From the NCBI RefSeq assembly GCF_964199755.1, contig NC_133918.1:1364001-1428000 (forward strand): DNA of 64,000 bases, read 5' to 3'. The notes under the pieces are model-generated. The model did no database searches, was not told the origin of the DNA, and saw only the letters and a program-made list of their open reading frames with translations. Position 1 is the stretch's first letter. Each line of letters opens with the position of its first letter. The stretch comes from Larus michahellis. Lineage: Eukaryota > Chordata > Aves > Charadriiformes > Laridae. Positions 1 to 10,742 of this stretch are shown here, piece after piece. The position numbers were made by a program, and so were the translations under genes.

Positions 1-546
1 TCCAGTCTAAACCTCCCCTGTTGCAGCTTGAACCCATTCCCTCTTGTTCTATCACTAATGACCTGTGAGAAGAGACCAGCACCAACCTCTCTACAATGGC
101 CTTTTGTAGAGAGCGATGAGGTCTCCCCTCAGCCTCCTCTTCCTCAAACTAAACAGTCCCAGCTCCTTCAGTCGCTCCTCATCAGATTTATTCTCCAGGC
201 CCTTCACCAGCTTCATTGGCCTCCTCTGCCTCACTCCAGCACCTCGAGATCTCTCTCATATTGAGGTGCCCAGAACTGGACACAATACTCCAGGGGTGGC
301 CTCACCAGTGCTGAGCACAGGGGGACAATCACCTCCCTACTTCTGCTGGTCACACTATTTCTAATACAAGCCAGGATGCCATTGGCTTTCTTGGCCACCT
401 GGGCACACTGCTGGCTCATGTTCAGCCACGTGTCAATTAGAGCCCCCAGGTCCCCTTTTCCGCCGGGCAGCTCTCCAGCCACGCTGCCCCCAGCCCGTAG
501 CGCCCGTGGGGTTGTTGTGGCCCAAGCCCAGGACCTGGCGCTTGGC
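1..546 (-). mobile_element. CR1 LINE fragment, 5'-truncated, antisense
   Basis: This is a 3' portion of a CR1 non-LTR retroposon in reverse orientation, running off the left edge. On the minus strand the part from about 440 down to 231 translates into a CR1 reverse-transcriptase C-terminal region with recognisable pieces such as [16 protein letters not shown] and [11 protein letters not shown]. The part nearest position 1 corresponds to the region towards the CR1 3' end. The element fades out near 546, where CpG-rich unique sequence begins. It is a decayed, non-autonomous copy. Confidence 0.85.
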
Positions 547-790
547 GGGTCGCGGTGACCCCGTCCTCGCCGCTCCGGCCGTGCGATCCCGAAGCCGCGT
601 CCCCAGCCCTGTCCCCAGCCCCTTCCCCGCACCCGGGGGGGGCGGCGGCTGGTGCCCCCGCAAGGCTCTGGGCTCGGCGCAGGCGGCGGCGGCGGCGGCA
701 CCGGCGGGGGGCGGCCGGGAGGGGGCGGTGCCGCCTCGGGAACCGCCGCGCCGCCGGGGGCCGGGGGGGCGCGGGGCTGCGGGGGGTCGG
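545..790. other. CpG-rich block (orphan CpG island candidate)
   Basis: About 245 bp of very GC- and CpG-rich sequence, with a GGC run near 680-705 and GGGCGG-type GC boxes near 710-730. It sits between a CR1 copy and a G-rich minisatellite. No start codon with a credible protein and no splice structure can be tied to it. It could be the promoter or first exon of an unrecognised transcript, or simply GC-rich spacer. Confidence 0.45.
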
Positions 791-1860
791 GGGAGAGAAT
801 AGGTGGGTGCTGGGTGCACGGGGTGGGAGCTGGAAGTGAAGGCGTAGGGGGGGTGGAGGGGTGGGTGCTAGAGGGGGTGCCGGGTGCATGGAGTAGGTGC
901 ATGGGGTGGGCGCTGAGCGCATGGGGTGGGCGCATGGGGTTAATGCTGGGGTTGGGTGCTTGGGGTGGGTGCATAGGTGGGTGCTGGAGGTGGTGGTGGG
1001 GGGGGCATGTGTAGGATGGGAGCCTGAGGTGGGTGCTGGAGGGGGGTGAGAGAGTTGGGTGCTGGAAGTGAGTGGGTGGGGAGGGTGCTGGGTGCATGGG
1101 GTGGGTGCTGGAAGTGAAGGCGTAGGTGCGTGGAGGGGTGGGTGCTGGAGGGGGATGCTGGGTGCATGGAGTAGGTGCATGGGGTGGGTGCTGAGTGCAT
1201 GGGCTGCATTATGGGTGCATGGGGTGGGCGCATGGGATTGATGCTGGGGTTGGGTGCTTGGGGTGGGTGCATAGATGGGTGCTGGAGTGGTGGTGGGGGG
1301 CATGTGTAGGATGGGAGCCTGAGATGGGTGCTGAAGGGGGGTGAGAGGGTTGGGTGCTGGAAGTGAAGGCGTAGGGGGGATGGAGGGGTGGGTGCTGGAG
1401 GGGGTGCTGGGTGCATGGAGTAGATGCATGGGGTGGATGCTGAGCGCATGGGCTGCATTATGGGTGCATGGGGTGGGCGCATGGGGCTGATGCTGGGGTT
1501 GGGTGCTTGGGGTGGGTGCATAGATGGGTGGTGAGGGGGGGCATGCGTAGGATGGGAGCCTGAGATGGATGCTGGAGAGGGGTGGGAGGGCTGAGTGCTA
1601 GAACTGAGTGCGTGGGGTGGGTGCTGGAAGTGAAGGCATAGGGTGAGTGCATGGGGAGGGGTGCTGAGTGCACGGAGTAGGTGCATGGGGTGGGTGCTGA
1701 GCACATGGGCTGTGTTATGGGTGCATGGGCTGGGTGCTGGGTGCGCGGGGTGGGTGCATGGGATTGATGCTGGGGTTGGGTGCTTATGGTGGGTGCTGGA
1801 GCTGGTGAGGGGGCTGGGTGCTGGCAGTGAGTGCACGGGGTGGGTGCTGCAGGCGGGTGC
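790..1860. repeat. G-rich minisatellite with 250-280 bp higher-order units
   Basis: The plus strand is built of variants of short words such as GGTGGGTGCTGG and GTGCATGGGGTGGG. A larger period is superimposed. The marker TGGAAGTGAA recurs at 831, 1109, 1358 and 1625 (spacings 278, 249 and 267). A second marker, GTAGGATGGGAGCCTGA, recurs three times (near 1013, 1306 and 1547). The His/Pro-rich open frames on the minus strand are a by-product of the repeat. Confidence 0.85.
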
Positions 1861-4800
1861 GTGGGGGCAGGAGGCAGCCAGGCCCGGCCAGGAGATGAGG
1901 GCAAGAGCTCTTCACAGCTGGTGGGACAGTGACAGGAGGGACAAGAGGCCACACAGTTTAGGTGAGAGCAAAGCAGCTTTTTGTCCCCCCCGCCAGCCCC
2001 TCGGTGTCTGCTCCCAAATGCCTGGCCACAGCACGGGGTGACACGGAGAGACGGAGAGAGTGGGGAGAGGGAAGCGGAAGGCCCTAAATTGCATCTCCCA
2101 CTCCAGAGCCGGCAACGCTGTTCTGCACTGTGCGTTTTGACGTGCACACACGGGGCTGGCGAACGGACCCTGATGTCCCTGCCAGGGCCGAGCATCCCTT
2201 CCCCGGGGTTGACAGCCACGATGGGCTCATCCCGGGGCCTTGAGGATGCTCCATCACCTAAAACATCTCCAGCAGATGAACGGCAGCTCTATACAGCTAA
2301 TGGTCGCTTCTGGGGGAGGTTTCTGCCATGCTGGTTTTCTCCCCCAGATGATGCCCAAAGCCGTGGAGCAGATGCCCGGGGACAAGGATCTGTGGCAGCC
2401 CTCGGGGAAGGCAAAAGCTGGAGCTGTCTGAGCACTGCCGCAGAGCACGGGGTGCGGAGGTGCCTGGCCATCAATCATTTAGCGCTGTTAATTTTTAATG
2501 TGTAAAAATCTTTAAGTAAGGAGCCTGGCGCAGAGCGAGGCTGATGATTAATTCAGGGAGTGACGCACGGAGGCGAGCGCCCGGCCCAGCCGCAGTGTGC
2601 GGGGGGTCCTGCTGCTGGGGACCGGCCACGAAGCAAGCGAGGAGGCTTGGAAGGGACGGACCTCCCACGGGGCCGGTGTCGCAGGTCAGCGATGCTGCAG
2701 GGACACTCACCGGTGTCCACCCCCAGACCAGTGGATTCTCCTGCAGCAGCCCTGGAGGTGTCGCATGTGCCCCTGGTGGAGTGTTTTGGGGGGGTTTGAG
2801 GGTGGGAGCTGCTCAGAGGAGGGTCTCCCTGCTCTGGTGACGCCGCTGTTGGTGTCAGAGGCTGAAGGCTCCAGCAGACCCTCCGTGCTGACCTCCCCTC
2901 ACAGCCCCCACCCCATTTCCAGCCTGCAGCTTGGTGCCAGGAACCGCACAAAAGAATAATAGTCTCGGGAATAACACGCTGCTGATGGAGGTGGCCGGTC
3001 TCCCTGCACACACTGCACCTCCTCGCCCTCCTCGTCCCCCCCGGGGGGGGGTGAGAAGACCCCAACCCTCCCATGGTGGCCTCAGAGAAGATGAGCCAAA
3101 TCGCGAGGTCCTTAGCAAGGTACGAGATAACTAGGAAATGACCCGTAAATAGCAGGAGGAGGGGGAGAAAAAGCATTGACTGAGGTTGTTTTGCTCCAGC
3201 GAACAGCCTGGCCACACTGCTTACCCCTGGCCACGGCACAGCGCGAGGGCAGGGCGTCGCAGCCGTCAGAAACTGGCTGCACACCCCGGCTGTCGAGCAC
3301 CCGGCAGGTCCAGGCACGATGGCAGAAGATCAAAGTGCGTCAAAGCTGTCTGAGTCACCCCCTCCCTCGGCTCCCCGCGTCCTGCCTGCGTCCCCCAGAG
3401 CTCCACCAAAACCCTCCCTTTTCGGCCGCGGCCGCATCCCGGCAGCACAGGGGTGTCCCCCCGGGGAGCTGCGCCGGTGGAAGGGCACGCGTGGCAACGC
3501 TCAAATGCCGCTGAAACCTTTCAGAAGTTGATGGAGAAGGTATTTTTACGTATCTATGTTATGGAAAACTGTTTCTCCAACAGCTTTTCGGGCCTCCAGG
3601 CTTCAGCTTTAAGTATTTGGCGAGCCGGGCTCGGCATTCCTACTTTCTCGTTAAAATGCAATTAACTGGGGATGCCTCGGTTGAGGGGCAGGGATGGGGT
3701 CTACCCTGCAGGAAGCCCTCGCAGGTATTTTTAGCTTTTATGAGTGCTGGCAACGGAACAGCGAGGGATTTTCCCGTGTCTTACCCACCCTTTGTGAACC
3801 GCGTTGGTACAACCACGGCAGAGCCCCACGCCTGGATTTGGTGTGGGGGGGAGTGGGACCGGCGGCAAGAGGAGCGATGGCAATAATCGAAGTCACATTG
3901 GGAAACACCGCGGCAAACGCTTCAGTAAAAAGCACCGATGCTCTGCTTTGGCTCCGAGGTTTTCGCGGCCCAGGCCCCTGCAAACGTGGCCCTGGGGTCA
4001 GGCTGTGGGGGGGGGGGGAGCGGGGAGGGGAGCCCGCGGAAACCTGCCACTCCGCACGAACGCAAAGAAATCAAGTGGACGTGCAAGTCCCCAAATTCCA
4101 CGTGCGCCGCAGAGGAAGGAGTGATAATGGAAGGGCTCCGCTTTCGGGAAGGCGAGTTTAAATAATTAAGAGGAATAGTGAGGTGGAAACGAATGTGCAG
4201 AAGGTTTGGGGCTCCCTGGAAGGAAGCGGAGATGAAAGGAACGGCCTTGCTACAATATTCATAAAGCTCCGAAGGCAACTGCACGAACGCCTGGAAGAAG
4301 GGTTATTGCGTGAGCTCATCTCCTCCGGAGACCCCGGCCGGGTGGCCAGCGTAGGGTGGGAGGAGGTGGCCACCCCCAGGGTGCTCGGGGTGTTTAGGGG
4401 GCAGCGGTTCTCCTGACCCTTTGCTGACAGTGCCGCATGCGGGAGGACGCCTCCATCCAGGCCAGCCCCCGGACACCGGGGGGCTTGCGCCCTCCCCCAG
4501 CCCCTTTCCCCGCTTCACGGAGTTTATTTATTCCTTTTCCTTCACCAGGGATGAAGAGCTGGGAAAGTCTGTGCGGGAACGGGTCAAACCCTGAACTTTT
4601 TTGGTGGGCCCGCAGCTGGGTCAGTTCCTCATGCACTGGCGCTGGTATGGGGTATTTGTGCCGGGAATGGTGTTGGGCATCAGTGCATCGATGCTGGGGG
4701 TCAGCGTTGGGCATTGGTACCGGGGCTGAGGAGTGGGACTGGGACTGGGTATCGATCCTAAGTCTTGGTCCTGGTACTGGAGATGAGCATTCGGTGTTGT

Positions 4801-5033
4801 CCTTGTACTGGGAATGTGGCGCTGGTACTGGGGGGCGGGTTGATCATGGTACTTACCTTTGGTTTCCCAGGTCTGTACATCCAACGCTGCTCCAGTGCCT
4901 CGTGCTTGCAGACCCTCGACACCGTCCCGCTCTCCCCTGGGCCAGGCACGGCTGCGCTGGGCGGGGGGCACCGTCCCCCTCTGCAGCCCCCGAGCCCCGG
5001 GTCCCGCACAGGCAGGTGCAGCTTCTGGGGAGC
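1861..5033. other. Intergenic sequence, no gene recognised
   Basis: Unique, mostly GC-rich DNA. No open frame resembles a known protein and none shows convincing exon boundaries. It includes one AT-rich island (2465-2560, listed separately). Around 4640-4860 there is a degenerate G/T-rich tract in which words such as GGTACTGG and GGCATTGG recur, an old eroded tandem repeat. Confidence 0.5.
2465..2560. promoter_or_regulatory. AT-rich island with TAAT-type motifs (candidate enhancer)
   Basis: A short AT-rich patch in GC-rich surroundings, with TTTAGCGCTGTTAATTTTTA on the left and GATGATTAATTCAGG on the right, both containing homeodomain-type cores. The contrast in base composition suggests a conserved noncoding element. 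That is inference only, since no alignment is available here. Confidence 0.25.
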
Positions 5034-5581
5034 TTCTGCTCCTCTGCTCTGCTCTCGTGAGAGCCCACCTGGAGCACTGCGTCCAGCTCTGGAGTCCTCA
5101 GCACAAGAAGGACACGGAGCTGTTGGAGCGGGGCCAGAGGAGGCCCCGGAGATGCTGGGAGGGCTGGAGCCCCTCTGCTGGGAGGACAGGCTGAGAGAGC
5201 TGGGGGGGTTCAGCCTGGAGAAGAGAAGGCTCCGGGGAGACCTTCCAGCCCCTGCCAGTCCCTAAAGGGGCTCCAGGAAAGCTGGGGAGGGACTCTGGAG
5301 CAGGGAGGGGAGCCACGGGACGAGGGGGAACGGTTTGAAACTGGAAGAGGGGAGATTGAGATGAGATGTGAGGCAGAAATTGTTTGCTGTGAGGGGGGTG
5401 AGCCCCTGGCCCAGGTTGCCCAGAGAAGCTGTGGCTGCCCCATCCCTGGAGGGGTTCAAGGCCAGGTTGGCCGGGGCTTGGAGCAACCTGGGCTGGTGGG
5501 AGGTGTCCCTGCCCAGGGCAGGGGGTGCCACTGGGTGGGCTTTAAGGTCCCTTCCAACCCAAAGCGTTCTGTGATTCTGTG
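5034..5581 (+). mobile_element. CR1 LINE, 3' end, 5'-truncated, young-looking
   Basis: A plus-strand CR1 3' segment. It starts within the reverse-transcriptase C-terminus (frame with ALVRAHLEHCVQLWSPQHKK) and runs through the 3' UTR to the terminal octamer-like repeat GTTCTGTGATTCTGTG at about 5564-5579. From 5107 to 5564 I count about seven differences from the CR1 copy at 44,426-44,883, roughly 98% identity, so both belong to the same fairly recent subfamily. Confidence 0.92.
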
Positions 5582-8043
5582 GGAGCCGGGACTGTTTCTC
5601 GGGAGATCCCACTTCCTTTTAACTGGGTCCACCTTGGACTTTCCATTACCATATTGCCAAGAACTGGGTGCATTGTCCACCTCCGGTGCATCACTGGTGT
5701 CCTGGTGTGAGCTGCTCATCCCACCCCAGGTGGGAAGAGGGGACCTGCCCCACTGTGACCCCCCCCTTCCTGACACCCCGAGGGAAGGGTCTCTCCCAAG
5801 ACCGAAGGAACTGGGCCCACCCTGAGTTTTCTGATGTGAGGCCTCTGTAGCAGTGGGGAAATGCTGCAGAAGTGCCAGTCCTCAGCCCAGGACTTCTGGA
5901 AGCGTCACCTAAGGAACCAGGAGTGATTCACCAGCAGACAGCAGTGGGAAGGAGGGGTGAATGATGCTGACTCCTGCCATGGGTGGGAGGCGGGGATGCT
6001 CCCTGGAGGATATTGGGAAGCTCAAGGCTGCCTCTTTGAGCACAGCCTGTTGCAAACTCTCCAGCTGCGTACAGTTTTGCTGCTGCTTTTCACTGCCTCC
6101 AACCAAGCTGAGAACTTCTCCGGGCAGTGTTGACAAAACTCCCCCGAATTTGCTGCTTTCCTTGCTCAGAAACAGGGGTAGGAGCTTGTGCAAACCACGC
6201 AGAGCTGATCTCGCTTGTATTTCTTCTTTCCGTGTATTCCCTGTGCTGGGGAGGCCTTGCATGGCACGGCACAGCACGAAGTAGAGCGTGAACATCTGGA
6301 ACTTTTTTTACATAAAAAAACCCCCTAATGCGCCTGGCCTTTTTTGGCTGTTAACTCATTGGTGAGCCCAGGCTTCAGTTCCTGAGGGATTTCCATTCCC
6401 AGCATCGCCGTGGGATGCTGTGCCAGCGAACGGCCGTCTGCGGTTGCCTCTGGTCTCTCTGCTGATAGTCTCCAGCACGCGTCGCCGGGGCTCAGCGCAC
6501 GCTGCTCCAAGCGCGCCGCGGCCGGTCCCAGTCTCGCAGTGCGTTTACGCGCGTGCTCGATGTGAAGCGAGTGAGTAATAGCTGTTCTCCAAAGCTCCGG
6601 TGCCTTGTGCGTGGCCTTAACTGTGCTGTCTTGGGCCCTAAATGCTCCACGCGTGCCTTTGGGTAACGCACGCTTTTGAAACGTGTGCTTGTCTGGAGCT
6701 GCTTTTTTTCAGAGGAAAGCCAAGTACACCGCTGCCTTTTTTTCCCGGTGGGCAGAGGAGGGTTTTTGCCCGGTTGAGGTGCCTGCAGACATTTATTGGG
6801 GTGTTAATGTGAAGTCTTGGCATCCCTCACCACGGCCCCTGGCACAGAAAATCCCCCCCACCCCGGTGGGTGCGTGCTCGCTCACCGCTCGCTGGGCTCT
6901 GCTCTGCACCAGCCCATCATCATCTTGCTCGGTCACTGGCCGCCCCCCATCATGCGAAAGACCTGTCAAATCATTTAGTTGCTGCTACGGTTACAAAATC
7001 CCATGGAGTTTCCACAGGAGAGGCAGGGCAGAGCCTGCAGACGGGCTGTTGGCGGCCGTGGGGGACGCAGACACAGCAAAAAAGCAGCCGGACGGCGCTG
7101 TGTGCGGCCCGTTTTCCTCTCCCTGCCCAAGCCCGGCTCTGCTTCCTGGGTGGCTGTGGGGGGGCTCAAGGCAGCGGGAACTTCACGCTGCGGGGAGCGG
7201 TGAGATGCCGTAAGGTGTGGGGGCAGCTGGGAGGACTGGGACCGCCTGGCCCAGGACGATGCAAGGACGCGTGAGTGGTACCGAGCTGCCGGGGGTCTTT
7301 CAGGGACCAGCGGCAAACTCTGGGCTAAAGGGAGATCTCTGCTGGGACCGGGAGCACGAGGAGGAGGAGGGGAGTGGGCAGCGGGATTAGTGATGGGCTG
7401 CGGCATGAAGACATCCTGGTTTTCCCCGAGCCCCGTGGCTGCCCGCAGCGTGACGGGGAGCTCTGCTGGGCCCGGGGGGAGCCCCCGCGCTGCACCCCAA
7501 GGAGCGCAGCCTTCGGCCTCGTGGCCCCGGCGTGCCCGAGCCTGGCTGCGGGGGCTGCTCAGCACAGGAGCCCCTCTGTAAGACGTCTTTCCGAGCTCCA
7601 TCACCATGGAGATGGTTAGTGATGGGGTGGCCGGCTAATGAGGTTCCTGGGCTCTTGCTCACCCTCCTGCCACTGTAACTGGGAGGTGAGGTCATGGCGC
7701 AGCTGGCAGCGGGATGGGGGCTGCCCCTGCCTCTCCCCATGTCCCAGAGCCCTCGGGGACAGGAGCCCCTGGGTTTGCACAAGCTGAGGCCATCCTCCTC
7801 CTCTCTGCCCTCGCTGCGGGGGCTGAGGGGCTGATGCTGATGGCACAAGGAGTGTTGTCACACCAGGGGAGGGGCACCACATACCCCCCCACACCCCCAA
7901 CAGGCTCAACCTGCCACATTACCAGGGCGCAGCCTCAGATTCACACCTTTCTCCTCCAAATCTCGTGGCTGGGGAGAGAGACCTGGCGGGCAGGACCCTG
8001 GAGGGGGTCCACATGCATCCATGGTGCAGAGGAAGAAGGGATG
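5582..8043. other. Intergenic sequence, no gene recognised
   Basis: Unique DNA between two oppositely oriented CR1 copies. I see no exon, RNA gene or tandem repeat that I can support. Short open frames here lack any recognisable motif. Confidence 0.5.
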
Positions 8044-8553
8044 ACAGAATCGCAGAAAGGTTTGGGTTGGAAGGGACCTTAAAGCCCACCCAGTGGCACC
8101 CCCTGCCCTGGGCAGGGACACCTCCCACCAGCCCAGGTTGCTCCAAGCCCCGGCCAACCTGGCCTTGAACCCCTCCAGGGATGGGGCAGCCACAGCTTCT
8201 CTGGGCAACCTGGGCCAGGGGCTCACCCCCCTCACACCAAACAATTTCTTCCTAATATCTCATCCAAATCTCCTCTCTTTCAGTGTAAAACTCGTCCCGT
8301 GGCTCCCCTCCCTGCTCCAGAGTCCCTCCACAGCTTTCCTGGAGCCCCTTTAGGGACTGGAAGGGACTGGAAGGTCTCCGCGGAGCCTTCTCTTCTCCAG
8401 GCTGAACCCCCCCAGCTCTCTCAGCCTGTCCTCCCAGCAGAGGGGCTCCAGCCCTCCCAGCATCTCCGGGGCCTCCTCCGGCCCCGCTCCAACAGCACCG
8501 TGTATTTCCTGTGCTGAGGACTCCAGAGCTGGACACAGCACTCCAGGTGGGGA
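8044..8553 (-). mobile_element. CR1 LINE, 3' end, antisense
   Basis: An antisense CR1 copy. The 3' terminus is at the left (complement of the octamer-like tail near 8044-8056, then GGTTTGGGTTGGAAGGGACC). The reverse-transcriptase C-terminal remnant is at the right (minus-strand frame with CCVQLWSPQHRK). Similarity fades just after the reverse complement of the LECCVQLWSPQ codons, near 8553. It belongs to the same group as the copies at 5034 and 44,302 but has somewhat more differences. Confidence 0.9.
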
Positions 8554-9323
8554 TGCCCCAGGACCCAGCTCCCCTCGCCTGGGAGCCACGGTCGCCTCCA
8601 GCCCCCTGCCGAGACAAGCCCCAGGGCTGAGCGTCCTGACAGATAAGAAGCCACACCAGCTGCCCCCTGCCAGATTTCCGCTGCCTGCTGTGGCATCCCA
8701 GGTAGCTGCAAAGCATCCCGTGGAAACAGCACACCCAAAGTCTTCGCCTCCTCTCAAACTGGGAAGCCAGCCTTTCTTCTTGGGTTTATTGCTCTCGAGG
8801 TCGGGCTCTTGAAGCTGCCCCTTGCCTTCCAGCAAGCTCCGCTCCCATTAAACCCTGAGACTGAGATGTGCGCCCAGGATGAAGTCGGAAGTAAAGCAAC
8901 ATGCAGAACCCAAAATATAGTGGGAAATAGCCAACGAGTGCCTGGAAATTAAGCAAGGAAATTGTGTCAGCCTATTTATAGGAGCTTCTTGCAGCAGAGG
9001 CATTGTACTTGCTCCTCCGTCCCAGCAGGATTGTCTGGTGCTGGGTGAAACAGCCTTAAACGTCCATTTCTGAAGGGCCTCTTACACCGGAGAGGGGCCG
9101 AGGCAGTTTAGGGATGGGTGACTCCAGCGGTATGTCTGAACCCGAGGTGTTTCAGGGGGTGTCAGGGCTTTTACCAAAGCCCGTGTTGATCTTGGATGGT
9201 CTTGTAAAAGCCCTTCATCCTGCTCTGGCCACAGCCCCAGCAAATGCTCTGTGCTTGGAGCAGGATGGACCCTCTGGCCAGGCTGCTTTTGGCCTCTCAC
9301 CCCGGGGGTGGGCAGAGCCGTGT
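8554..9323. other. Intergenic sequence, no gene recognised
   Basis: Unique sequence leading into the 49-bp minisatellite. No gene or further repeat can be supported. The stretch at 8880-9010 is AT-richer than its surroundings but has no feature I can name. Confidence 0.45.
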
Positions 9324-10742
9324 CTCCATCATCCCCAGGACAAGCAGGTTCTGGGAGATGCGGTGACGATGTCTCCATCACCCCCAGGACAAGCAGGTCC
9401 TGGGAGATGCGATGACGACCTCTCCATCGCCCCCAGGACAAGCGGGTCCTGGGAGATGCGATGACAATCTCTCCATCGCCCCTAGGACAAGCAGGTTCTG
9501 GGAGATGCGATGACGACCTCTCCATCGCCCCCAGGACAAGCGGGTCCTGGGAGATGCGATGACGATCTCTCCATCGCCCCTAGGACAAGCAGGTTCTGGG
9601 AGATGCGATGACGACCTCTCCATCGCCCCCAGGACAAGCGGGTCCTGGGAGATGCGATGACGATCTCTCCATCACCCCCAGGACAAGCGGGTCCTGGGAG
9701 ATGCGATGACGACCTCTCCATCGCCCCCAGGACAAGCGGGTCCTGGGAGATGCGATGACGACCTCTCCATCACCCCCAGGACAAGCGGGTCCTGGGAGAT
9801 GCGGTGACGATCTCTCCATCGCCCCCAGGACAAGCGGGTCCTGGGAGATGCGATGACGACCTCTCCATCGCCCCCAGGACAAGCGGGTCCTGGGAGATGC
9901 GATGACGATCTCTCCATCGCCCCTAGGACAAGCAGGTTCTGGGAGATGCGATGACGACCTCTCCATCGCCCCCAGGACAAGCGGGTCCTGGGAGATGCGA
10001 TGACGATCTCTCCATCACCCCCAGGACAAGCGGGTCCTGGGAGATGCGATGACGACCTCTCCATCGCCCCCAGGACAAGCGGGTCCTGGGAGATGCGATG
10101 ACGACCTCTCCATCACCCCCAGGACAAGCGGGTCCTGGGAGATGTGGTGACGATCTCTCCATCGCCCCCAGGACAAGCAGGTCCTGGGAGATGCGATGAC
10201 GATCTCTCCATCACCCCCAGGACAAGCAGGTCCTGGGAGATGCGATGACGACCTCTCCATCACCCCCAGGACAAGCAGGTCCTGGGAGATGCGATGACGA
10301 TCTCTCCATCACCCCCAGGACAAGCAGGTCCTGGGAGATGCGATGACGACCTCTCCATCACCCCCAGGACAAGCAGGTCCTGGGAGATGCGATGACGACC
10401 TCTCCATCACCCCCAGGACAAGCGGGTCCTGGGAGATGCGATAACGATCTCTCCATCACCCCCAGGACAAGCGGGTCCTGGGAGATGCGATGACGACCTC
10501 TCCATCGCCCCCAGGACAAGAGGGTCCTGGGAGATGCGATGACGATCTCTCCATCACCCCAAGGACAAGCGGGTCCTGGGAGATGCGATGACGATCTCTC
10601 CATCACCCCCAGGATAAGCGGGTCCTGGGAGATGCGATGACGACCTCTCCATCGCCCCCAGGACAAGAGGGTCCTGGGAGATGCGATGACGATCTCTCCA
10701 TCACCCCTAGGACAAGCGGGTCCTGGGAGATGTGGTGACGAT
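9324..10742. repeat. 49-bp minisatellite, about 29 copies
   Basis: A head-to-tail array with a 49-bp unit that begins CTCCATCRCCCCCAGGACAA and ends GATGCGATGACGAYCT. The span of 1,419 bp equals 28.96 units, and almost no indels disturb the register. Each typical unit contains the inverted repeat CCCAGGAC / GTCCTGGG around a six-base loop (AAGCGG or AAGCAG). Variants form patterns, for example alternating CCCAGGACAAGCGGGTCC and CCTAGGACAAGCAGGTTC units at 9421-9660. Because 49 is not a multiple of three, all frames cycle and the long minus-strand open frames are artefacts. Confidence 0.97.

Noticed and set aside
231-1836. Long minus-strand His/Pro-rich open frames
   Set aside because: They are translations of the G-rich minisatellite and an old CR1 copy, with no start context, splice structure or conserved domain.
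9324-10742. CRISPR-like array
   Set aside because: The units are contiguous with no unique spacers, and the genome is vertebrate.
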